Of a DNA stretch of 64,000 nucleotides, positions 1 to 7,705 are shown one piece after another. Under the pieces are notes generated by a model, which saw only the letters and a list, made by a program, of their open reading frames with translations, was not told the DNA's origin and did no database searches. The first letter of the stretch is position 1. Each line of letters begins with the position of its first letter. The stretch lies in contig JAOZHO010000034.1 of assembly GCA_026014875.1 (NCBI GenBank), positions 120,867 through 184,866 of the forward strand, given 5' to 3'. This DNA comes from Candidatus Bathyarchaeota archaeon. Its GTDB lineage: Archaea > Thermoproteota > Bathyarchaeia > TCS64. Made by a program: the position numbers and the translations under genes.

Positions 1-611
1 TCCACCACCCGCAGCTTTCCCTCCTCCATGGCGAAAACGTTCCGAGGACACGCCTTCACGCACTCGGCACAATCGGTGCACCGGTCTTCATCCACCTCGA
101 TCTCGGCCACGTGTTGATACACCGCCGTGGAGACGGGCTGCCACTTGGCGTGCTCCTTACCCGTCCCCAGCCTCGCATAGGCCTCCAGTCTGACCGCCTG
201 ACCCGGCGCGATCTTGGTCAAGGGAATGCTTGGGGACACGGGCACCACCGCAGGGTCCTCCGAGACGAAATCCCCGGAGTATACTGTGCGGGTCTCCGTC
301 TCCGCCGCCACGTCCAGGGTGAGCACCACGCGGCACTTTTCGCACCCCAGCTCGCTACCGCAGTCGCAGTCCCCCGGGAGAGCATAGCGATCCAGATCCG
401 TTCTCAAAGGTACGAACCCGATCCTGTGGGCTAGGTTCTCGTCCGGCACCACCGACGAATTATCGAAAAAGAAGATGTCGTCGATCACCATGCAGGGCAC
501 GTCCATGATCAGGGTCCTCCTCAGGGCGTTCGTGAACGCCACATCCACGCCCCCCAGGAGGAAGCGTACCCTGTCATCATCGACGCTGAGAACCTCGACC
601 TTCAAGACCAT
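1..611 (-). CDS. rpoD: DNA-directed RNA polymerase subunit D (partial, C-terminus beyond window)
   Basis: Subunit D is the archaeal counterpart of the bacterial alpha N-terminal domain and nucleates RNA polymerase assembly together with subunit L. Translating the minus strand from the ATG at 609-611 gives a protein starting MVLKVEVLSV, with the alpha-like core motif FTNALRRTLI near residue 27. A separate Cys-rich stretch (CDCGSELGCEKC) lies near residue 82, and a ferredoxin-like motif CTDCAECVKACP lies near residue 180. The Fe-S motif is the D3 domain found in many archaeal D subunits. The frame is open to base 1, so only about 203 residues are visible. It is the last visible gene of the S13-S4-S11-D operon and starts 16 bases after the S11 stop. 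Confidence 0.93.
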   Translation of the reverse strand, partial: MVLKVEVLSVDDDRVRFLLGGVDVAFTNALRRTLIMDVPCMVIDDIFFFDNSSVVPDENLAHRIGFVPLRTDLDRYALPGDCDCGSELGCEKCRVVLTLDVAAETETRTVYSGDFVSEDPAVVPVSPSIPLTKIAPGQAVRLEAYARLGTGKEHAKWQPVSTAVYQHVAEIEVDEDRCTDCAECVKACPRNVFAMEEGKLRVV

Positions 612-627
612 ATCCCCACCAGACCCG

Positions 628-1020
628 CTAAGGCCTGCGACCCCGCCTGCCCCCCGGCTTACGAGTTCCATCGTGGGGAATAGGGGTCGACTCCTCGATC
701 CGACCGATCGTGAAATTACTCCGCGCCAGAGCCCGGATGGCCGCCTGAGCTCCGGGACCCGGAGTCTTGGAACCGGACCCACCCGGAGCCCGCACCCTAA
801 TATGGATGGAGGTGATCCCCCGATCCCGACCCACATCGGCGACATGCTGCGCAGCCTTCATCGCCGCATAAGGGGAAGGCTTCAACCTGTCCGCCTTTAC
901 GAACCTGCCCCCGGAGGCGAGCGCGATGGTCTCGGCCCCCGTGAGATCCGTCATGTGAACGATCGTGTTATTGAAACTGCTGTGAATGTGGACCACGGCC
1001 CATCTCTCGCCCTCACTCAA
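628..1020 (-). CDS. rps11: 30S ribosomal protein S11
   Basis: Small-subunit protein of the platform, binding 16S rRNA near the E site. The 130 residues carry the S11 hallmarks: [18 protein letters not shown] near the N-terminus, a central [14 protein letters not shown], and the C-terminal GxGRNPxRR-like basic tail (here PGGRRGRRP). Length is normal for archaeal S11. Its start overlaps the end of S4 by 8 bases, indicating translational coupling. The order S13-S4-S11-RpoD is the standard archaeal arrangement. Confidence 0.97.
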   Translation of the reverse strand: MSEGERWAVVHIHSSFNNTIVHMTDLTGAETIALASGGRFVKADRLKPSPYAAMKAAQHVADVGRDRGITSIHIRVRAPGGSGSKTPGPGAQAAIRALARSNFTIGRIEESTPIPHDGTRKPGGRRGRRP

Positions 1021-1564
1021 CCGGGGCCGCCTCCACGTTTTCCCTAATGATGAGGTCCTGCCTCAGCGGATGAGTCTTGACAACGAAGGGACTCGACTCC
1101 GCGTAGTCCAGGCTCCCCTCGTCAATTCTCGTGACCGTGTAACTGGGCGCCTTCATCTTACGCCCCGCTATACTGATGTGACCGTGAGATATGAGCTGCC
1201 TCGACTGGAAGAGGGACTTGGCCATCCCCTTCCTGAACAGGACCGTCTGGAGCCTCCTCTCCATCAAATCCTGGACGTTCAGGCCCAAGATATCGTCCAG
1301 ATGACCCTTCTCAGGGATAAGCCCCAGCCGGTAGAGCCTACCCAGGAGCTCCGCCTCCAACTGCTCCCTCTCCGCGACACCCATCGAGACCATCTCCCTC
1401 GCCCTCCGCCTCAAAGTGCTCAACTCCGTCTTGTGACGCCAGAGCTCCCTCTTATTCCTGAGCCCATACGCCCCGACCAGCTTGAGCTCCGCCTCGAGAT
1501 TCGCAAAATCCCAGGGACGCTTCGGAGTCGTGTAAAGTTTATGCTTTTTCTTAGGATCACCCAA
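1013..1564 (-). CDS. rps4: 30S ribosomal protein S4
   Basis: Primary 16S rRNA-binding protein of the small-subunit body. The 183 residues begin [18 protein letters not shown], the usual archaeal S4 N-terminus, and contain an S4 RNA-binding domain around residues 105-165 ([28 protein letters not shown]). The start is TTG at 1562-1564, only 3 bases after the S13 stop, with a purine-rich GAGAGGGAT stretch of S13 serving as the ribosome-binding site. The end overlaps S11. Confidence 0.97.
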   Translation of the reverse strand: MGDPKKKHKLYTTPKRPWDFANLEAELKLVGAYGLRNKRELWRHKTELSTLRRRAREMVSMGVAEREQLEAELLGRLYRLGLIPEKGHLDDILGLNVQDLMERRLQTVLFRKGMAKSLFQSRQLISHGHISIAGRKMKAPSYTVTRIDEGSLDYAESSPFVVKTHPLRQDLIIRENVEAAPVE

Positions 1565-1567
1565 ATA

Positions 1568-2038
1568 CTATCCCTCTCGGCTCTTCTGCTGAATTCTAGC
1601 CCTGCTGACGCCGACGCTCCGCCCCTTCCGAGCGGCCGTCTTGGTCCTCTGCCCCCTCACTTTGAGGCCTCGAGCGTGTCGCTCCCCCTTCCAGCTCCGG
1701 GTCTCCCTCATAATGTCGATATCCTCCCTCTGAGCGAGGGTGAGATCGGAGGCGAGGAGGTGACGGTCTAGGCCGGTCTGCGGGTCCTTCCGCCTGTTGA
1801 GCATCCATATGGGTATCCCATGGGTGGACGGATTATCGATGATGTCTTCAAGTTTCCTCACGTCACCCTCCGAGAGGTTGCCCAGCCGCTCGGATGGATC
1901 GAGGCCCAGCTTTTTGATCATCGTCCTAGCCACACGGATGCCGACGCCCTTTAGATCAGTCATGGCGTAGGGCAGAAGCTTGGTCCCATCTAGGTTGGAA
2001 CCGTGCAGCCTCACGATATAGTTGAATTCTTTGGACAC
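1568..2038 (-). CDS. rps13: 30S ribosomal protein S13
   Basis: Small-subunit head protein contacting tRNA and the large subunit. The protein of 156 residues shows the archaeal S13 pattern: LKGVGIRVARTM helix-two-turn-helix near residue 30, HGIPIWMLNRRKDPQTG near residue 73, and the C-terminal GLKVRGQRTKTAARKG basic motif. The GTG start at 2036-2038 is fixed by a GGAGAT ribosome-binding site (2045-2050, minus strand) 6 bases upstream. It is the first gene of the operon S13-S4-S11-RpoD. Confidence 0.97.
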   Translation of the reverse strand: MSKEFNYIVRLHGSNLDGTKLLPYAMTDLKGVGIRVARTMIKKLGLDPSERLGNLSEGDVRKLEDIIDNPSTHGIPIWMLNRRKDPQTGLDRHLLASDLTLAQREDIDIMRETRSWKGERHARGLKVRGQRTKTAARKGRSVGVSRARIQQKSREG

Positions 2039-2081
2039 GCGGAAATCTCCCGACTCTGTAGGTCAACATTAAACATAAAAA

Positions 2082-2093
2082 CCTTATTAAAAA
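2082..2093 (-). promoter_or_regulatory. TATA-type promoter of the S13-S4-S11-RpoD operon
   Basis: On the minus strand the element reads TTTTTAATAAGG, an archaeal TATA-like box about 45-55 bases upstream of the S13 GTG. Transcription would start near 2060 and give a short leader containing the GGAGAT site. Confidence 0.5.
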
Positions 2094-2214
2094 GTATCGC
2101 ATGCCCCCTCCAAGCGGTATACCCATAGTGAAAAATCAGCGAAATAGGGATTCCCAGCTTAAATTCCCGATACATTTAGCCCTAGAGGGCGAATATTCTG
2201 GTCGCGATCGCCGC

Positions 2215-3000
2215 CTATTCATGGTGGAAAAACACTCCCAGATACCAGATAACAGCTAATCCCAGAAGGAACATCGCGAACTGTGCAAGCGACTTCCAGA
2301 AATTTTCTTCCTTCTTCAGCTCCGGTACAAGTTCAGAGGCTGAGAGATAGAGAAAAGCCCCGGCGGAGAACGCGAGGAGAGTCCCACTGAGGGTTTCCAC
2401 CATATCAAGGAAGAAAATGGCGAAGACCCCCCCAACCACTGTAGTAAGGGCGGCCACGAAGTTTAGGAGCAAAGCCCTGACTTTGTTGAACCCGGCGTAG
2501 ATGAGTATCCCGTAGTCTCCTATCTCCTGAGGGAGCTCGTGGAAGATCACCGCAATCGTTGTCGCGAGACCCACGGAGAAATCTACGTTAAAGCTAACGG
2601 CGATGATCATCCCGTCAAGAAAATTGTGGATGCCGTCCCCGAGGACGTTCAGGTAGGCGAATCCTTTGGTATACTGCTCTGCTCCGTGTTCGCTTAAATC
2701 GCTGTGATGTCCGTGTCCGTGATACCAGTAGATGAACCGCTCCAAAAAGTAGAACGCCACGAATCCCCCAGCTACGTATACGAAGACCACAGATCCTTGG
2801 ATGTGTTCCACCGCCTCGGGGAGGAGTTCAAAAAGTGCTGCCCCTAGGATTGTACCGGCTGAGAAAGCTATCAAGAAGAACAGAATCTTATGAAGAGTCT
2901 CGTCACGTAACGAGAGCGCCAGAATTCCCACTAAAGAGAAAAGACTCACGGTTATTGTTGCGAAGAGAATAGTGATCTCTACTGACGCCATTGGTATCAT
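2215..3000 (-). CDS. ZIP family divalent metal permease
   Basis: ZIP proteins carry Zn2+ (sometimes Fe, Mn) into the cytoplasm. The 261-residue protein is hydrophobic throughout with about eight membrane segments and a His-rich cytoplasmic loop (WYHGHGHHSDLSEHG, about residue 91). The two metal-site signatures are visible: HNFLDGMIIAVSF in TM4 and HELPQEIGDYGIL in TM5. Alternative starts are ATG at 3000 or 2991. It lies 55 bases downstream of the metal-exporting ATPase on the same strand, so the two are probably co-transcribed under the divergent NikR-like regulator. An importer and an exporter in one unit is unusual unless they face different needs or one is constitutive. Confidence 0.93.
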   Translation of the reverse strand: MIPMASVEITILFATITVSLFSLVGILALSLRDETLHKILFFLIAFSAGTILGAALFELLPEAVEHIQGSVVFVYVAGGFVAFYFLERFIYWYHGHGHHSDLSEHGAEQYTKGFAYLNVLGDGIHNFLDGMIIAVSFNVDFSVGLATTIAVIFHELPQEIGDYGILIYAGFNKVRALLLNFVAALTTVVGGVFAIFFLDMVETLSGTLLAFSAGAFLYLSASELVPELKKEENFWKSLAQFAMFLLGLAVIWYLGVFFHHE

Positions 3001-3055
3001 TATATTTTCGTGGATTAAATGGTTAAGGATTTACACTGCCTGGAAACGTGGGATA

Positions 3056-5029
3056 TCATCCAATATTTCTTTCCTGTGCTTTGATCCTGCCCAATCTCAT
3101 GGAGTTAAGTATAACCGCTAGGCTCAGCCCCATGTCACCCACGGCGACGGCTATCCAAAGAGTGATCCACCCCGGGATAGCAAGGCCGACTACAATAAGT
3201 TTGACTAGGATTGAAGCGGCGATGTTCTCTTTGATGCGACCCATGGTTGCCTGACTCAACCGGACGAGGTAAGTTATCCGGCTGAGATCGTCTTCCATGA
3301 GGGCTATATCCGCTGTCTCCAACGCCACGTCGCTTCCTATCGCCCCCATGGCAATCCCGACGTCTGCAGCGGCAAGAGCCGGAGCATCGTTCACGCCGTC
3401 ACCGACCATCGCCACCGGCCCATACTCGGCTCTCAACTTTTCGATGGCTTCGAGTTTTTCCTCGGGGAGAAGATGGGCCATGTATCCGTCCATACCCAGT
3501 TTTTCGGCTATCGCCTTGGCTGTCACCTCATTATCCCCCGTGAGCATCTGGACGTTCATACCCCGTTTTCTCAATTCAGCGATTGCATGAGAGGCTTCAT
3601 CTCTTATCTTGTCCATCAACGCGATTGCGCCCACTGCGCAGTCCTCCTCGGAGACGAGTACCACCGTTTTTCCTTGGGCCTCGAGTTTTTCTACGATGCC
3701 GTCTAGAGGGGCTATCCCCAGCTCCTCGAGGAGGCGGAGATTACCGATGCAACATGTCTTCTCATCGATGCATGCTTCGACCCCACGCCCAACGTAAGCC
3801 TTGAAATCTGTGGTTTCAACGGCCTCAACTCCCGCTGCCTCGGCTCTATCATAGATTGCTTTCGCGATTGGATGTTTGGCCTTTGCTTCGAGTGAGACCG
3901 CCATCCTCAGCACCTCTTCCTCTGTAAGGCCCGGGGAGACGATATCGGTGACCTCTAACTCGCCCATGGTCAGTGTTCCCGTCTTGTCGAACGCGATGGC
4001 TTTCACATCGTTCATGCGCTCCACGAAGGTGCTCCCTTTGACGAGTACGCCGTTCCCGCTGGCGCTCGTTATGGCTGAGACCATGGCCACAGGAGTCGAG
4101 ATGGCGAGAGCGCAGGGGCACGCCACTACGAGCATCACCAGCGCTTTGTAAACCCAGTCACGGATTGGTTCCTGTAAGATTATCGGCGGGATAGTCGCCA
4201 CGAGGACTGCGAGTATTATCACCGCGGGCGTATAGACCCTGGAGAATCGGTCCACAAACGCTTCCGTCGGAGAACGGCTCTCCTCTGCCTCCTCCACCAG
4301 TCTCAGAATCCTGGCGAGGACAGTCTCACCGGCCATCTTCGTGACTCGTACTACGAGGAACCCATCCAGATTGATGGTGCCCGCAAAGACATCCTCCCCC
4401 TCAACCTTCGGAACAGGCGCAGACTCTCCCGTAATTGTTGCCTGGTTAACGCTGGAAGCCCCCTCGATGACAACACCATCCAAGGGAATCCTGTCGCCCG
4501 GCCTCACGACGAACACTTCCCCCGGTAGGACCTCCTGAACGGACACCGTCACCTCCTTTCCATCCCTCCTCAGGATAGCATTCTCGGGTTTCAGTTCCAT
4601 CAGTGTCTCAATGGAGTTACGAGCACGATCCGCAGCGTAATTCTCCAGTCTCTCAGCGATATTAAATAAGAGAACTACCGCAGCCGCCTCCTCTAGATGC
4701 CCGATGGTGAATGCGCCTATCGACGCGATGGTGATGAGGAGGTTGATGCTGATGCTCCCTCTGATCAGGCTCTTTAAGCCCAACTCGGCGATGGAGTATC
4801 CAGATAGTATCATCGTGGAGACCAACAGTAGATCGGAGACGAGAGATTGTCCTTGGACATATCTTAAGCCAAGGCCCAGAACCATGGTTATGGCTGAGAG
4901 TACTAGAGGAAGCCAGCCCCCCTCCGAGTGTTCATGAACATGTGCTCCGGAAGAAGAGGCTTCGTGGTTATGGTCGTGATCGTGTTCTGGCATGCCTCTC
5001 GTTCCTTCTATTCTGCGGAATGAGAGCAT
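3056..5029 (-). CDS. P1B-type heavy-metal exporting ATPase, probably Zn2+/Cd2+
   Basis: ATP-driven efflux pump in the cytoplasmic membrane. Motifs in order: a His-rich N-terminus (HDHDHNH, HVHEH) in place of an HMA domain, TGES actuator loop near residue 199, ACPCALAIS (CPC metal site) near 305, phosphorylation loop DKTGTLT near 349, the HP dipeptide (KHPIAKAI) near 386, MLTGDN and GDGVNDAPAL. In the last membrane pair a Lys and a later DMG...N fit the P1B-2 (Zn/Cd/Pb) class. Length of 657 is normal. The start may be ATG 5029 or ATG 4993 (MPEHDHDHNH), the latter behind a purine-rich GAACGAGAGG. It is divergent from a NikR-like regulator. Confidence 0.95.
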   Translation of the reverse strand: MLSFRRIEGTRGMPEHDHDHNHEASSSGAHVHEHSEGGWLPLVLSAITMVLGLGLRYVQGQSLVSDLLLVSTMILSGYSIAELGLKSLIRGSISINLLITIASIGAFTIGHLEEAAAVVLLFNIAERLENYAADRARNSIETLMELKPENAILRRDGKEVTVSVQEVLPGEVFVVRPGDRIPLDGVVIEGASSVNQATITGESAPVPKVEGEDVFAGTINLDGFLVVRVTKMAGETVLARILRLVEEAEESRSPTEAFVDRFSRVYTPAVIILAVLVATIPPIILQEPIRDWVYKALVMLVVACPCALAISTPVAMVSAITSASGNGVLVKGSTFVERMNDVKAIAFDKTGTLTMGELEVTDIVSPGLTEEEVLRMAVSLEAKAKHPIAKAIYDRAEAAGVEAVETTDFKAYVGRGVEACIDEKTCCIGNLRLLEELGIAPLDGIVEKLEAQGKTVVLVSEEDCAVGAIALMDKIRDEASHAIAELRKRGMNVQMLTGDNEVTAKAIAEKLGMDGYMAHLLPEEKLEAIEKLRAEYGPVAMVGDGVNDAPALAAADVGIAMGAIGSDVALETADIALMEDDLSRITYLVRLSQATMGRIKENIAASILVKLIVVGLAIPGWITLWIAVAVGDMGLSLAVILNSMRLGRIKAQERNIG

Positions 5030-5050
5030 TAACGCTTATTAACTTAATGC
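5026..5050. promoter_or_regulatory. Inverted repeat GCATTAA-N11-TTAATGC, candidate metalloregulator operator
   Basis: The arms at 5026-5032 and 5044-5050 are perfect 7-bp inverted copies in the intergenic space between the metal ATPase and the NikR-like gene. A TATA-like TATAAATG lies immediately to the right (5051-5058) for the regulator, and a minus-strand TTTATTAAA lies near 5065-5073 for the ATPase. Binding here would cover both start regions. NikR-type ribbon-helix-helix proteins bind widely spaced palindromes, so the regulator next door is the natural candidate; this is inference. Confidence 0.5.
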
Positions 5051-5113
5051 TATAAATGGGGCTGTTTTTAATAAATGTTAATAATATCTGTATACTATTT
5101 TAATAAGAGTGAA

Positions 5114-5533
5114 TTGACCGTCATAAGTGTCTCACTAAGCCCAGAGCTATTAAGGAGACTCGATCTATTTGTCAAAAAAACGGGTTATTCGAGCCGTTCA
5201 GAAGCTATCCGAATGGCAGTCAGGGATACCCTTTCAAAATATGCTCTCCTGAGGTTGGAGCGGGGGCAGGTTGTATCCACCGTCACGGTGATATCCGAGA
5301 GGGAACAGCACGCCCTAAACGTTCACCTCATGGATCTGAGACACGAGTACGAGGAAAGCATCTTCAGCAATATGCACCTCCATGTCGGTAAGGGTTACTG
5401 CGTCGAAATCTTCATGGTCCGAGACGAGTATGAAAAAGTCCTAGAGTTCGTCTCCCGAGTCAGGGCTCTTAGGGGTATACGAGAAGTCAACTACACTATG
5501 ACGCCGATTGACGAGAGCGAATTTGAGAGATGA
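5114..5533 (+). CDS. NikR-like ribbon-helix-helix metalloregulator
   Basis: Transcription factor with an N-terminal ribbon-helix-helix (TVISVSLSPELLRRLDLFVKK, then SSRSEAIRMAVRD) and a C-terminal ACT-like metal-sensing domain. The C-domain carries the conserved HALNVHLMDLRHEYEESI and HLHVGKGYCVEIF stretches whose His and Cys residues bind nickel in NikR. I place the start at TTG 5114, because the beta strand of the RHH begins there; an ATG at 5075 in frame would add 13 residues. It is divergent from the Zn/Cd ATPase-ZIP pair, so it probably controls metal homeostasis of that unit. The metal could be Ni, Zn or Cd; sequence alone does not decide. Confidence 0.88.
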   Translation: MTVISVSLSPELLRRLDLFVKKTGYSSRSEAIRMAVRDTLSKYALLRLERGQVVSTVTVISEREQHALNVHLMDLRHEYEESIFSNMHLHVGKGYCVEIFMVRDEYEKVLEFVSRVRALRGIREVNYTMTPIDESEFER

Positions 5534-5629
5534 GTCTCACTATGTGCTTTATTTAATTGCCTAAATTTCGCGCTCGCAACAGGTTTTAGAATCTTATCAG
5601 GATGGGAAACCAGAGATGAGTCGAAGGGG

Positions 5630-5662
5630 GGTTCACATCCTATCCCTGGCTCCCAGTGAACC
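5630..5662. repeat. Inverted repeat GGTTCAC / GTGAACC with 19-base loop
   Basis: Arms at 5630-5636 and 5656-5662 are perfect. It sits in the 208-base gap downstream of the NikR-like gene and of the convergent RAM-domain gene. It may be a terminator stem or RNA structure, but no following T-tract is seen. Confidence 0.3.
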
Positions 5663-5741
5663 AAGCGATCAACGATATTTGCCTTTGTTGTTACAGATTC
5701 AGAGAGTCGGTAGTCACAAATGGCTATGAGATATGCGGATA

Positions 5742-5987
5742 TTAACCTCTCTCGATCCCTTCACCGTAGGTGATCAGAGTGATGGTGGTCTTGACGCTCT
5801 CAAGCCTCCTGATGTTGTTGAAGACGATCTCCTTAACCTTGTCCATGGAATCCGCTTCGACTTCTGCTATGACATCATAGATTCCGTAAAGAGCCTGGAC
5901 ATCGGTAATCCCGGGGACGTGGTCTAGAGATTCAACTACCGTAGCTTCCTGCCCAAGTTCTGTGTTGATAAGGACGAACGCTTTCAT
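5742..5987 (-). CDS. Standalone Lrp/AsnC-type ligand-binding (RAM) domain protein
   Basis: The protein of about 81 residues (from ATG 5987, MKAFVLINTELGQE) is a single alpha/beta RAM domain without a DNA-binding part. Hallmarks are VESLDHVPGITDVQALYGIYDVIAEVEA and the C-terminal VKTTITLITYG. In archaea such stand-alone modules form rings, bind amino acids and modulate full-length Lrp proteins. A GTG at 5996 gives three more residues. No operon partner is obvious; it faces the NikR-like gene tail to tail. Confidence 0.85.
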   Translation of the reverse strand: MKAFVLINTELGQEATVVESLDHVPGITDVQALYGIYDVIAEVEADSMDKVKEIVFNNIRRLESVKTTITLITYGEGIERG

Positions 5988-6154
5988 ACACCTCACCTAT
6001 CAGATCTTCAATAATAGTAAATCTTGGTCGCTATATCTATCTTTTCATTCAAAAAACAAAAAATCCATTCAAGAAATTAGACAAAGCCCCTCGATCAGAT
6101 ATCAAAGACTCGAGCGCGTAGTCGGAAAGACGCTTACGTAAGAGATATCCTACC

Positions 6155-6484
6155 TCAGGTTACTTTGGCACCGTTAGAGATGTCACGGTCAACCGTTAAT
6201 AGCGCTAATTGGGCATCCTTCTCTGCGGCGAGGAGCATGCCGTAGGACCACTGCCCGAATATCTTGGCGGGCTTCAGATTCGTGACCACCGCGATCACCT
6301 TTCCCTGGAGTTCCTCCGGTGTGTAGTAATCTACAAGCCCCGTGACGATCTGTCGTGTCTCGTCCCCTAGGTCAACTTGCATCTTGTAGAGTTTGTCAGA
6401 ACCGGGGACTGGTTCAATTTCGGAGACTGTTCCAATCCTTATCTTCAGCTTTTTAAAATCTTTAAACGAGACTTCCTCACTCAT
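6155..6484 (-). CDS. tRNA-binding OB-fold protein (MetRS beta / Arc1p-C type)
   Basis: Stand-alone copy of the tRNA-binding domain fused to the C-terminus of bacterial methionyl-tRNA synthetase. The 109 residues show the OB-fold signature: KLKIRIGTVSEIEPVPGSDKLYKMQVDLGDETRQIVTGL split over the first 48 residues, and NLKPAKIFGQWSYGMLLAA near residue 70. In archaea it acts in trans to improve tRNA binding by MetRS. It lies 45 bases downstream of the M20 peptidase gene on the same strand and may be in the ligase-peptidase transcription unit. Confidence 0.88.
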   Translation of the reverse strand: MSEEVSFKDFKKLKIRIGTVSEIEPVPGSDKLYKMQVDLGDETRQIVTGLVDYYTPEELQGKVIAVVTNLKPAKIFGQWSYGMLLAAEKDAQLALLTVDRDISNGAKVT

Positions 6485-6529
6485 TTCGGACGCCTTGCTC
6501 CATCGATCCCTTTCACGCTTTTTAAGTTT

Positions 6530-7693
6530 TCAATTACTGAGAAACTCGACGGCAATGCGTGTAAACATCTCTGATACGGGCGGGAGCCAATCCAAGGGGA
6601 CATATTCGTTCTTCTGGTGTGCGCCTCCTCGCTGGGGGCCGAGGTGTAGACACGGGATGCTCCCTTCTCCTGCGAAAATGTTGGCGTCGGTGATGCCGTA
6701 GGCGTACTCGTAGGAAGGCGCTTTCCCCATCACCTCCCGGTAGATTGGGTCGAAGACGCCGATTATCTCCTCATCCTTGCTCATAACATACGCCTCGTAA
6801 CGCGGAGGCTTAATCCCAACTTCTACCTCCGAATCCAGTCCTAAGGATTCGATGAGCCTCCTCATGTCATCGATAGCCGACTGAACCGTCTCGCCAGGCA
6901 CTATTAGACGGTTCACCTCAAACCGACAACTTGCGGGAACAATCACCGAGTATATCTCGTAGCCCCCCTCAATCTTCAGAGTGCTGTAATTACCTGTACC
7001 GAAGTCTGGATGATCCATGAACTCGAGTTTGTCTAGATTTGCGAGTATCTTTCCCGCATCCTCCACGGCGTTGATCCCTAACTGGGGTCTGAATCCATGG
7101 GCGGCCTTACCCTTCACTTTGATGTCGTAGAGAATCTTCCCCGTGATACCAAGAGGGATGGGCTTCGACTCGTCCCCCGGGTACGGCTCGGCGAGGACGA
7201 TGGCGTCGACGCCGGCAAAGTCGGTCTCGAGCATCGCTTTGGCCCCTTTCCCGTATGCCTCCTCATCGATCACGCCGGAGAATGAGAGTTCCCCCGGCAA
7301 CGTATGCCCTGAGTCGGAGACCGCCCTCAACATGTTGAGTGTGCAGGCTATGCCTCCCTTCATGTCGCATGATCCGAGGCCATACATTTTACCCTCGCGC
7401 ACGATGGGAGTGAAGGGGTCCATGTCCCAGCCCTCCACGACGGGCACGGTGTCTGTGTGCCCGTTGAAATTCAGCCTCCTTCCCGGGCTTTCGACCTTCA
7501 TTCTCCCATAGATGTTGGGCCTATCGGGCTCAACATCGTGCATCTCGCAGTCGAGCCCTAGGGCTTCGAGCTCCTCTTTAAGATAAAAAGCGAGTTCTCC
7601 TTCACGGCCGACGACCGAGTTTATCTTTATCATCTCTTCGAGAACTCGGCGGGTGTAGGCGCTGTCCAGCTTGCCAATTATTTCGTCAATCAT
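6530..7693 (-). CDS. M20 family metallopeptidase/deacylase (ArgE/DapE/CPG2 type)
   Basis: Zinc-dependent amidohydrolase of the M20 family. The catalytic motifs appear in order: GHTDTVPVVEGW (first zinc His and catalytic Asp), GSCDMKGGIA (bridging Asp), DEEAYGKGAKA (catalytic Glu pair), a dimerisation domain around residues 185-290, and a C-terminal LGPQRGGAHQKNEYV with the last His ligand. Length 387 is typical. Substrates in this family are N-acyl amino acids or small peptides; the sequence does not distinguish them. The gene starts 12 bases after the DNA ligase stop, so the two are likely co-transcribed. Confidence 0.92.
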   Translation of the reverse strand: MIDEIIGKLDSAYTRRVLEEMIKINSVVGREGELAFYLKEELEALGLDCEMHDVEPDRPNIYGRMKVESPGRRLNFNGHTDTVPVVEGWDMDPFTPIVREGKMYGLGSCDMKGGIACTLNMLRAVSDSGHTLPGELSFSGVIDEEAYGKGAKAMLETDFAGVDAIVLAEPYPGDESKPIPLGITGKILYDIKVKGKAAHGFRPQLGINAVEDAGKILANLDKLEFMDHPDFGTGNYSTLKIEGGYEIYSVIVPASCRFEVNRLIVPGETVQSAIDDMRRLIESLGLDSEVEVGIKPPRYEAYVMSKDEEIIGVFDPIYREVMGKAPSYEYAYGITDANIFAGEGSIPCLHLGPQRGGAHQKNEYVPLDWLPPVSEMFTRIAVEFLSN

Positions 7694-7705
7694 CTTTTCT
7701 TCTTC

